From positions 887 through 11,622 of the forward strand of contig MHLS01000068.1 of the NCBI GenBank assembly GCA_001819095.1: a DNA stretch of 10,736 nucleotides, given 5' to 3'. How positions within the stretch are numbered: the stretch's first letter is position 1; each line of letters begins with the position of its first letter. The notes under the pieces were generated by a model that saw only the letters and a list, made by a program, of their open reading frames with translations, searched no databases and had not been told where the DNA came from. The position numbers were made by a program, and so were the translations under genes. Below, one piece after another: positions 1-5,146 of this stretch. Origin of the DNA: Candidatus Lloydbacteria bacterium RIFCSPLOWO2_02_FULL_54_12 (lineage in GTDB: Bacteria > Patescibacteriota > Minisyncoccia > Phycocordibacterales > UBA6899).

Positions 1-71
1 GCCAGTGTTTCCATACCTTTCCGCGCTTCGCGCGGCCGAATCGGTCGGGCAAAAATCGGAAAGTTTGATAG

Positions 72-145
72 TGGTGCGGGCAGGGAGAATCGAACTCCCG
101 TCTTAACCTTGGCAAGGTCACGTTCTACCACTAAACCATGCCCGC
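72..145 (-). tRNA. tRNA-Gly (anticodon GCC)
   Basis: Read on the minus strand this is a complete cloverleaf: acceptor GCGGGCA pairs with TGCCCGC, the D-arm contains AGTGGTAG, the anticodon loop is TTGCCAA giving anticodon GCC, and the T-arm is GGAG-TTCGATT-CTCC. The discriminator base is A at 75 and the CCA end is encoded in the DNA (72-74), unlike the other two tRNAs in this window. It decodes GGC/GGU glycine codons. A partial copy of its 5' half sits about 40 bases upstream (183-232). Confidence 0.97.
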
Positions 146-182
146 ATACATTTTTTATTTTTTTACCCACCCCCAGGTCGTT

Positions 183-232
183 CCTTGGCAAGGTCACGTT
201 CTACCACCCTATAAACTTATTCGCATGCCCGC
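183..232 (-). pseudogene. Partial tRNA-Gly copy (5' half, interrupted)
   Basis: Positions 183-207 are identical over 25 bases to 107-131 of the intact tRNA-Gly(GCC), covering the D-arm and anticodon arm. TAAAC at 212-216 and CATGCCCGC at 224-232 then match 132-136 and 137-145. So the full 39-base 5' half is present, but with 4 extra bases (208-211) and 7 extra bases (217-223). The T-arm and the 3' acceptor strand are missing, so it cannot fold as a tRNA. It lies upstream of the intact gene in the same orientation and looks like a decayed tandem duplication; an assembly artefact is possible. Confidence 0.8.
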
Positions 233-306
233 GTTTTCGATACGAATAGGAACATCCTATCGGATTCCCTCTCTTTTATCAATAAAATCTTTGTAAAATA
301 ACAATA

Positions 307-333
307 GCCCCGTGATGTTTCGGGGCCATTTTT
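307..333. terminator. Possible terminator hairpin
   Basis: GCCCCG (307-312) pairs with CGGGGC (321-326) around an 8-base loop. T-rich sequence follows on both strands (five T at 329-333 on plus; TATTGTTATTTT on minus). No convincing gene ends here on either strand, so what it would terminate is unclear. Confidence 0.35.
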
Positions 334-860
334 CCTGCTACGAGCTTTTTGCCCAGAGACGGATACGGTGCCGGTGGTGTGTTGGGACGCAGGAACGCAA
401 TCACACGATGGAGCACTAATTTCCGATCCGGGTGGGATGGTTATGTCGCAGGGGCTCGTCACCTTGAAATACCTTCCCCTTCCGCAATGCCGCAAAGCAT
501 CGAGATTACTTGCAACATAGCATACATACCAATTATGTCAAATTAGTCGTCCAGTCGTATTTTGGGGGTGAGATCTTTCAAAACACCACAGAGAGTACAT
601 CTGTTTTTTTGGGGAGCTACCCCCAAAAAGATTTGGTCGCCAAGTACTCACCTCGGAAATTGGAAACTGGGGATAACCCTGTGTATTGTGTTCATAAAGG
701 ACATCTTTTACCCACTTGCACTTGTCTTTTACATGTGTATCGGACCAACGATGTCCTTTATTGACAATTCAATAGTTTGCATGCGAAATGTTACGTAGTA
801 ACGTTTTCGGCAACACTACACACTTTTACCTTAACACTACATACTTTAATTCCAGCAAGA
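334..860. other. Gene-poor stretch with repeats, possible origin region
   Basis: I see no convincing gene. Short open frames on both strands lack start signals and cross hairpins. Structure that is visible: a 9-bp inverted repeat TTTTTGGGG (606-614) / CCCCAAAAA (621-629); an 11-bp inverted repeat ATAAAGGACAT (694-704) / ATGTCCTTTAT (751-761); and a direct repeat of AACACTACA at 812 and 833 (21-base period). DnaA-box-like words are TGGGGATAA at 668-676 (8 of 9 to TGTGGATAA) and weaker TGTGTAT words at 680 and 734. No perfect DnaA box was found. With the adjacent parS cluster and the AT-rich run at 897-928 this could be a replication origin. Confidence 0.35.
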
Positions 861-861
861 A

Positions 862-877
862 TGTTTCATGTGAAACA
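862..877. promoter_or_regulatory. parS: parS site 1 (ParB binding)
   Basis: TGTTTCATGTGAAACA matches the parS consensus TGTTTCACGTGAAACA at 15 of 16 positions (C to T in the centre). It is flanked by A/T so that arms of ATGTTTCA and TGAAACAT are visible. First of six sites. Confidence 0.85.
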
Positions 878-896
878 TCATATCGGCGAGTCTCTC

Positions 897-928
897 GAAT
901 GTTATAAAAAATATTTTTAAGAACTTTA
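897..928. other. AT-rich stretch between parS 1 and 2
   Basis: A run almost without G or C, including TTATAAAAAATATTTTTAAG, lies between two parS sites. It could be a DNA-unwinding element if this is the origin. The evidence is composition only. Confidence 0.3.
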
Positions 929-944
929 TGTTTCACGTGAAACG
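929..944. promoter_or_regulatory. parS: parS site 2
   Basis: TGTTTCACGTGAAACG matches the consensus at 15 of 16 positions. Its centre is 67 bases after site 1. Confidence 0.9.
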
Positions 945-994
945 TTCTGACACACATCGCCGCTCAACGTTTTGGACGAATAAAAGAAGTTTTT

Positions 995-1010
995 TGTTTC
1001 ACGTGAAACA
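995..1010. promoter_or_regulatory. parS: parS site 3 (perfect)
   Basis: TGTTTCACGTGAAACA is a perfect 16 of 16 match to the bacterial parS consensus. Its centre is 66 bases after site 2, almost the same spacing as sites 1 to 2. Confidence 0.95.
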
Positions 1011-1093
1011 TATCAGGAACAAAGCGTGATTGAACGTTACATCAGCTAGCGAGTTTACAGTTCCGTGTGACTAATCTGTCGTTACACAACAGG

Positions 1094-1119
1094 AAATACG
1101 TTTCACGTGAAACGTATTT
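1094..1119. promoter_or_regulatory. parS: parS site 4 in a 26-bp palindrome
   Basis: The core CGTTTCACGTGAAACG (1099-1114) is 14 of 16 to consensus, with both changes symmetric. The dyad symmetry continues perfectly outwards to AAATA/TATTT, giving a 26-bp palindrome, the longest of the set. Centre-to-centre distance from site 3 is about 104 bases. Confidence 0.88.
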
Positions 1120-1197
1120 GTGCTGGCGTTCGGGACTTGGTGGCGGTCCGTGAAAAAATATTGAAGAAGCAACGATCGGAGGTCGGTAAAATTGATG

Positions 1198-1221
1198 ACG
1201 TTTCACGTGAAACGTTTCACG
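1198..1221. promoter_or_regulatory. parS: parS site 5 plus an extra half-site
   Basis: CGTTTCACGTGAAACG at 1199-1214 is 14 of 16 to consensus, within an 18-bp palindrome (1198-1215). It is immediately followed by a further half-site GTTTCACG (1214-1221), so three half-sites lie in tandem. It lies just upstream of yraN. Confidence 0.87.
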
Positions 1222-1257
1222 AGTTCTTTGTGACATTTGCCTTCAGTTTTTTTGTGT

Positions 1258-1263
1258 TATACT
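1258..1263 (+). promoter_or_regulatory. Possible -10 box for yraN
   Basis: TATACT lies 8 bases before the ATG at 1272, which would put transcription start at or next to the start codon. No good -35 is seen at normal spacing; TTTGCC at 1236-1241 (16-base spacer) is weak. parS site 5 lies close upstream, so ParB binding could affect this promoter. Confidence 0.4.
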
Positions 1264-1271
1264 CGCGACGC

Positions 1272-1661
1272 ATGAAAACAAAGACGGAGAAACAAGTAGT
1301 CGGCAAGATTGGAGAAGATATTGCGGTAAAGTTTCTCGTGAAACAGGGTTTCACGGTAGTACAACGTAATTACCTGAAGAAGTTTGGAGAGATAGACGTC
1401 GTCTGCCGACAAGGAGGAAAGTGGCATTTTGTTGAGGTAAAGACGGTTTCTGTTTCACGTGAAACATCTGACGACCACCGCCCCGAGGAAAATGTACACG
1501 TTGCAAAACAAACGAGGATAGGCAGGACGATTCAGGTGTACTTGAATGAAAACGACAGCGACGACGAGTGGGAGTTTCACGTTGTCGGCGTAGTGTTAAA
1601 TACGGTTAAAAAGACCGCGCGCGTTCGGTTTCTTAAGGACATCATCATTGAAGGACACTAA
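1272..1661 (+). CDS. yraN: YraN family nuclease-fold protein (UPF0102)
   Basis: This 129-residue protein matches the UPF0102/YraN family in length and motif order: an N-terminal GKIGEDIA with a conserved Glu at 15, RNY at 32-34, GEID at 39-42, FVEVK at 53-57, and RPEENV...K...R at 70-82. GEID plus VEVK form the restriction-endonuclease-like PD-(D/E)xK active site. Family members are linked to DNA processing or recombination, but the substrate is not settled. I chose the ATG at 1272 because the alignable domain begins there; the frame is open further upstream (from 1107), but that extension would translate parS sites 4 and 5. There is no Shine-Dalgarno sequence. A perfect parS site (1451-1466) is inside the gene and encodes S-V-S-R-E-T at residues 60-65, just after the catalytic strand, in a region that is a variable loop in the family. 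Confidence 0.93.
   Translation: MKTKTEKQVVGKIGEDIAVKFLVKQGFTVVQRNYLKKFGEIDVVCRQGGKWHFVEVKTVSVSRETSDDHRPEENVHVAKQTRIGRTIQVYLNENDSDDEWEFHVVGVVLNTVKKTARVRFLKDIIIEGH
1451..1466. promoter_or_regulatory. parS: parS site 6 (perfect, inside yraN)
   Basis: TGTTTCACGTGAAACA, 16 of 16, lies within the yraN coding sequence. Its centre is 252 bases after site 5. It is one of the two perfect copies. Confidence 0.93.
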
Positions 1662-1834
1662 GTTGGGGCATGGTATCGTGCTTGCGCCGAAATCGAAAGA
1701 CCGCTCGATGCCACCGAGTGGTCGTGTTCTTGGTCGAAAATTTATCCGGCCACCCGATGTTCTCTGGGTTATTTTTCAAAAACTCCTGTATAATTTTCAT
1801 GTCAGCGTAGCTCGGTCAGGGAATCGTTCGGTAC

Positions 1835-1863
1835 TTGCATTATATTTTAATTTATGCTATAGT
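1835..1863 (+). promoter_or_regulatory. Sigma70-type promoter for 1881 gene
   Basis: TTGCAT (1835-1840), a 17-base spacer and TATAGT (1858-1863) make a good promoter. Predicted start is near 1870, leaving a leader of about 10 bases without a Shine-Dalgarno sequence. A second TATAAT at 1789-1794 upstream has no good -35. Confidence 0.7.
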
Positions 1864-1880
1864 TTTAGCACGATAAATTC

Positions 1881-2165
1881 ATGGCCGACATAGAACGCAC
1901 AACGCTCGTCGAAGAGGCTAAGGCTATCGTTATCGGATCGCATCTTTCCGCCGTCGACAAAAAACTATTGGTCGGACGGATCCCGTTCGTCGCTGATATC
2001 ATGTTGCGCATGTTCGTTGAGGTGTGCAAAGAAGATCCGTTCGGCGTCGATGCGATTGTGAAGAGTTTGAAAAAGAAATTGGATGCGCAGGGAAATTTGA
2101 AAAAGATCCACGAGATCGTGAAGCAGGAGCGCAGAGATATTGAAGAGCTCTTGGCGGCGGGGTAA
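1881..2165 (+). CDS. Small helical hypothetical protein (94 aa)
   Basis: I do not recognise this 94-residue protein. It is predicted largely helical, with a hydrophobic middle part (about residues 28-47, RIPFVADIMLRMFVEV) and a charged, Lys/Glu-rich C-terminal half that could form a coiled coil. It has no signal peptide. A clear promoter lies immediately upstream and there is no Shine-Dalgarno sequence. Its TAA stop overlaps the next start (TAATG), so the two genes are almost certainly co-translated. This suggests that its product works with, or is made in fixed ratio to, the downstream coiled-coil protein. Confidence 0.75.
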   Translation: MADIERTTLVEEAKAIVIGSHLSAVDKKLLVGRIPFVADIMLRMFVEVCKEDPFGVDAIVKSLKKKLDAQGNLKKIHEIVKQERRDIEELLAAG

Positions 2166-3307
2166 TGAGATATGAATACATGAAAACAGAAATGGAAAAG
2201 TTTAATAACGGCGAAGACAACAACGAAGCCGTGGCAAGCGGCGATGTTTTGGGGCAACAAGAATTTGAAAGAAGTTCTTCCCCGTATCGTTTACCGGAAT
2301 CATACAAAGTGGGCGAGCTTGAGATATCGGTTGAAGCCCTAAGAACGCTCGAACTTCCCGGACTAGAAAAAGACCCCGCCGTGCTCGCGCTTTCAGAAGA
2401 GGTGCGTGGTGAACTTGGGGCAACGTTCGCCGACATGGCGGAAACGGCATATCTTGCGGAATCCGGAGAGGTTTCTCCTGACGCAAAAAAGGCCGCAAGG
2501 GTCGCGACTGCCGCCAATGCGTTGTTTGCAAGTCCGGACGAAGAAGAGTCGGCGGTTGACGAAGCCACTGAACGGCAGATCAAAGAAGCGCGGACTGACA
2601 GCAAAGAGGTAGGTACCGGCGCTCGCTTTGTGAATTGGGTCAATACGAAAGGCAAGGCGATCGTACGCGCCGCGTTGGTGGCCGCAAGCATCAGTGCAAT
2701 TCCGCAGGCCGCCTTGGCGGGAGGAAGAGACTTTGGCGGCATATTTGATCGTGCCGTTGCGCAACGCGTCGAGGGCGGCGTACGCGTAAAACGGTCGGTT
2801 GAGCATATCAATGTGCAACAGGAGCGCATACGTATCGATATTGAACGTCTCGAGCGCGAGAAAGATATTTTGTTGCAACGCGCCGAAGGAAGGGCTGGTC
2901 TAGGCGAAGTGCAGAACCAGACAGAATCGAATGCACGGCTTATTCAGCTCGACTCTCGCTACAGAGCGGACAAGATGAGCCTTGACGCAAAGCGCATGGA
3001 ACTTGAATCGCGCCACGCCGCTAAGCCGAATCCATCAGCTGCGGAGGCGGCGCGGCATCGGTCACAGTTGATGCAGATTGATGCGCAAGAGATCAGGCTT
3101 GACGGTAACTATCAGGCACAGCGAGCACGCGCAGAAGGGAGATCTGCCGTGCAAAGCGGGCGTATCGGGAACGAAATGCTTGATGTGGGTGCGCGTATTC
3201 AGCGTATTGATATAGAGATCCAACACCGAGCGACAGAGTTGCGTCGTCTGAATGCGGAGCGGACGAACGTCCTTATTGAAGGAGGGTTTCGTGTGTTTCG
3301 GCGCTAG
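2165..3307 (+). CDS. Coiled-coil protein with internal signal-like segment
   Basis: This is an unrecognised 380-residue protein. Residues 1-155 are acidic and hydrophilic. Residues 162-187 carry lysine and arginine, then a hydrophobic stretch ending in QAALA-GG, which reads like a signal peptide with an AxA cleavage site but in the middle of the chain. Residues about 210-365 are a long charged helical region with heptad-like patterning (RIRIDIERLEREKDILLQR and later repeats), probably a coiled coil. The topology would be an inside N-domain, one membrane pass, and an outside (possibly cleaved) coiled coil. The ATG at 2165 overlaps the preceding stop; an alternative ATG is at 2180. An internal GTG at 2630 would make a conventional N-terminal signal, but the upstream frame looks coding throughout. 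Confidence 0.75.
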   Translation: MRYEYMKTEMEKFNNGEDNNEAVASGDVLGQQEFERSSSPYRLPESYKVGELEISVEALRTLELPGLEKDPAVLALSEEVRGELGATFADMAETAYLAESGEVSPDAKKAARVATAANALFASPDEEESAVDEATERQIKEARTDSKEVGTGARFVNWVNTKGKAIVRAALVAASISAIPQAALAGGRDFGGIFDRAVAQRVEGGVRVKRSVEHINVQQERIRIDIERLEREKDILLQRAEGRAGLGEVQNQTESNARLIQLDSRYRADKMSLDAKRMELESRHAAKPNPSAAEAARHRSQLMQIDAQEIRLDGNYQAQRARAEGRSAVQSGRIGNEMLDVGARIQRIDIEIQHRATELRRLNAERTNVLIEGGFRVFRR

Positions 3308-3378
3308 GGTTGCTCTACACCACTCGCATAGACCGATCGCTCGGAGTCGGCCGTCTTTCGGTGTGGGGGATCAAAAAA

Positions 3379-3387
3379 TGTTATAGT
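3379..3387 (+). promoter_or_regulatory. Extended -10 promoter for tRNA-Pro
   Basis: TG-T-TATAGT is an extended -10 element (TG at 3379-3380, TATAGT 3382-3387) placing the start near 3394, about 33 bases before the tRNA. The -35 region is poor, as is usual with extended -10 promoters. Confidence 0.55.
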
Positions 3388-3426
3388 ATCCACGTTGACG
3401 TTTCGGTTGGGAGGTTACCAGAAGAG

Positions 3427-3497
3427 CGGGGCGTAGTATATCGGTAGTATATATGCTTTGGGAGCATAAGGGCCGGGTTCGATTCCCGGCGCCCCGA
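3427..3497 (+). tRNA. tRNA-Pro (anticodon TGG)
   Basis: Acceptor CGGGGCG (3427-3433) pairs with CGCCCCG (3490-3496). The anticodon stem ATGCT/AGCAT encloses TTTGGGA (anticodon TGG), and the T-arm is GCCGG-GTTCGATT-CCCGGC-like. The discriminator is A3497. CCA is not encoded, so a CCA-adding enzyme is needed. The 3' acceptor strand is itself part of a 27-bp inverted repeat with downstream sequence (3489-3547). Confidence 0.96.
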
Positions 3498-3547
3498 ATG
3501 ACGCAAAAAACTCTTTTCAGAAGAGTTTTTTGCGTCATTCGGGGCGC
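3489..3547. terminator. Long hairpin: terminator fused to inverted tRNA 3' end
   Basis: Positions 3489-3515 and 3521-3547 are a perfect 27-bp inverted repeat around the loop TTCAG. The inner part (A6-CTCTT / AAGAG-T6) is an ordinary bidirectional intrinsic terminator. The outer part is an inverted copy of the last 8 bases of tRNA-Pro plus 8 bases of flank, more than a terminator needs. In the precursor RNA it would compete with the acceptor stem. Confidence 0.85.
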
Positions 3548-3634
3548 GCAAGTAAACTGCTTTGCTCGCGACGGGAATCGAAAGGGCGAGCACGTCGCGC
3601 GGAGTCCACCTTTGGATGGATGAGTGTGCGAGTC

Positions 3635-3662
3635 TTGACATTTTGTGCAGATTGGGTAGTAT
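3635..3662 (+). promoter_or_regulatory. Promoter for 3745 gene
   Basis: TTGACA (3635-3640), a 16-base spacer and TAGTAT (3657-3662). Predicted start is near 3669, giving a leader of about 75 bases. That leader has a tandem TACAACA repeat and a CCTCC word (near 3709) that could pair with GGAGG or with the Shine-Dalgarno site. Confidence 0.65.
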
Positions 3663-3744
3663 TTTTTTAGCATATTGAAGTACAACAAGTACAACACCAG
3701 TGAAGCCCTCCTCCAAGGAGGCACCACGTAAAGGAGTTTGATCG

Positions 3745-4518
3745 GTGAACACAAATCAAGCGTCAAAAAACGCAGGAAAGCCGTATCTGGTCGAAGGCGG
3801 CCGTGACGGAAAAAATATCTTCCGTGTCGTGGAGGCCAACAGTAATGCCCCTCAATGGCAAAGGTGGCAGATCGAAAAGTTACTCCAGAATCTCCCGATC
3901 GGCTTTGAACTGCGCAAGGACTTGTCTCCGAACGCGGAACGCCTGAACGAGCCACTCGAGGTACATGTGAGCGGGATGATTGTTCGCGTCTATCCGCCGA
4001 GGCATCGTGTTGTCGCTTGCACAACTTTTGACTCATGGAATTCTGCCCCCGTGGTGAGCAAGATGCATGTGGACAACGTCATGGACACCACATGTCCAGG
4101 TAACGGCCAGTTGCGGACTTGCGTCCACTTCGATCCGGCGATACTCGGCATTGAAGGTTTGACTGCGTCCAGCGATACCGAGATCGAGGTTGACGTCCAC
4201 GTTTTTCCCTTAGAAGAGGAACGCGCGCCAAAACTCAAGCCCCTGTCCTTTGGTAAACGCGACGTGGAGAAACTTCTCAAACTAATCTCTGGAAGTGATG
4301 GGCGGCTCACCGTCGACCAAGTCAGAGAGTGGCGCGAACTCATCACGTACGCCGTGAAAAGCATGCGCGCCTTTTATGAGACCCCAGATAGAGCTGAAGA
4401 TGACTCAGTGCGCCTGTATTATCGGTCGTGCTGGGAAGAGATCGAAGCGGCGGGGAACAACGGCGAGAAACTGGCAAGCGCTTTGGAGGGGCTTCGAAGC
4501 AGCATAGAGTGGGAGTAG
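3745..4518 (+). CDS. Hypothetical protein (257 aa)
   Basis: This is an unrecognised soluble protein with no signal peptide or membrane segment. The GTG start is well supported by AAAGGAG at 3730-3736, 8 bases upstream. The N-terminal half looks mixed alpha/beta, with a beta-rich core around residues 70-155 (VHVSGMIVRVYPP and EIEVDVHVFPL) holding three cysteines (about residues 92, 117 and 126). The C-terminal part, from about residue 165, is helical and acidic. It stands alone between its own promoter and a strong terminator, so context gives no functional clue. Confidence 0.8.
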   Translation: MNTNQASKNAGKPYLVEGGRDGKNIFRVVEANSNAPQWQRWQIEKLLQNLPIGFELRKDLSPNAERLNEPLEVHVSGMIVRVYPPRHRVVACTTFDSWNSAPVVSKMHVDNVMDTTCPGNGQLRTCVHFDPAILGIEGLTASSDTEIEVDVHVFPLEEERAPKLKPLSFGKRDVEKLLKLISGSDGRLTVDQVREWRELITYAVKSMRAFYETPDRAEDDSVRLYYRSCWEEIEAAGNNGEKLASALEGLRSSIEWE

Positions 4519-4531
4519 TTTTCAACTATAC

Positions 4532-4569
4532 AAAAAGGCCGTGCGGGGTGACCCACGCACGGCCTTTTT
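4532..4569 (+). terminator. Strong intrinsic terminator
   Basis: AAAAAGGCCGTGCG (4532-4545) pairs perfectly with CGCACGGCCTTTTT (4556-4569), and GGG/CCC extends the stem inward. It ends the 3745 gene and would work in both directions. Confidence 0.93.
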
Positions 4570-4583
4570 CTTTAACCACACCC

Positions 4584-4611
4584 TTGTCATTTTTCGACGC
4601 TTTATTAGACT
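4584..4611 (+). promoter_or_regulatory. Promoter giving a leaderless mRNA for 4619 gene
   Basis: TTGTCA (4584-4589), a 16-base spacer and TAGACT (4606-4611). Only 7 bases separate the -10 from the ATG at 4619, so transcription should begin at or within a base or two of the start codon. Confidence 0.6.
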
Positions 4612-4618
4612 GGGAAGA

Positions 4619-5146
4619 ATGAAACGTCTCGGTGCCACCCTTTTTGCCGGAGCCATTTTTCTCCTTGCCGCTTTCTTCGCCGGACTTCTTCCGGTTTCCT
4701 TTGCTGGGGTTTCACCGGAAACGGAACTCGTGAAACATGCCCGTGAAACATGGAGCGTGAAACAGGGCGTTTCACGCGACGGCTTGCTCGTCGTTACACG
4801 AGCGCCCGCACCACCGGCGGTCCCCCCACGAGAGAAGTCGATGAATCATTCTCGGACCCTTCGTGCGTTTATCGCACCGAATCGCGCCGGCCTCGCCTCG
4901 CTTTATGTAGAGAGTGTGCATCCGCATGAGTATTACTCCGTTTCGGGCGGCTTTACGCTTCTCCGCGATTACATGGTTCCTGTTTGGCTTTCCGAAGATG
5001 CGCTTATGTTCTACGGAACATCTCCGGAGGGGCAGTTGATGCGCTATACCGTCCTCTTGGGCGACCTCACGCTCTCCGGGGTACTTTCTGCGGACGCCGC
5101 ACCTCCTTTGTCCTTGCCGGTACCCACGGCGGTGGTGTTGCCATGA
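4619..5146 (+). CDS. Exported hypothetical protein, coupled to nth
   Basis: This is an unrecognised 175-residue protein. Residues 1-30 are a typical signal peptide or membrane anchor (MKRL, then a long hydrophobic run, then PVSFAG), so the rest is probably outside the cytoplasm. The mature part is moderately hydrophobic, rich in Ala, Pro, Val and Leu, with no cysteines. The start at 4619 follows the promoter and yields a clean signal peptide; the upstream in-frame extension lacks one and crosses the preceding terminator. Codons for residues 37-53 contain four parS-like half-sites. The TGA stop overlaps the nth start (ATGA, 5143-5146), so nth expression depends on translation of this gene. Confidence 0.75.
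   Translation: MKRLGATLFAGAIFLLAAFFAGLLPVSFAGVSPETELVKHARETWSVKQGVSRDGLLVVTRAPAPPAVPPREKSMNHSRTLRAFIAPNRAGLASLYVESVHPHEYYSVSGGFTLLRDYMVPVWLSEDALMFYGTSPEGQLMRYTVLLGDLTLSGVLSADAAPPLSLPVPTAVVLP

Noticed and set aside
217..495. Minus-strand open frame with a beta-rich looking sequence
   Set aside because: It has only a TTG start, no ribosome site or promoter, runs through a hairpin at 307-326 into the tRNA fragment, and no family is recognised. A decayed gene remnant is possible but not supportable.
510..798. Plus-strand short frames in the gene-poor stretch
   Set aside because: No start signals, overlapping frames, odd composition, and they cross inverted repeats.
1801..1830. tRNA-like 5' end (GCGTAGCTCGGTCAGGG)
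   Set aside because: It follows a TATAAT, but no anticodon arm, T-arm or acceptor partner follows; the D-stem does not pair. Possibly a remnant, but too weak to call.
1648..1893. Plus-strand frame after yraN
   Set aside because: It overlaps the promoter and start of the 1881 gene and has no family signature.
1999..2878. Long minus-strand frames opposite the coiled-coil gene
   Set aside because: They are shadows of the 2165-3307 gene, without start signals and with serine/alanine-rich low-complexity translations.
3371..4036. Minus-strand frames containing GAGNRTRPL
   Set aside because: This motif is the well-known false peptide from reading the T-arm of a tRNA backwards; here it lies over tRNA-Pro, its terminator and the 3745 gene.
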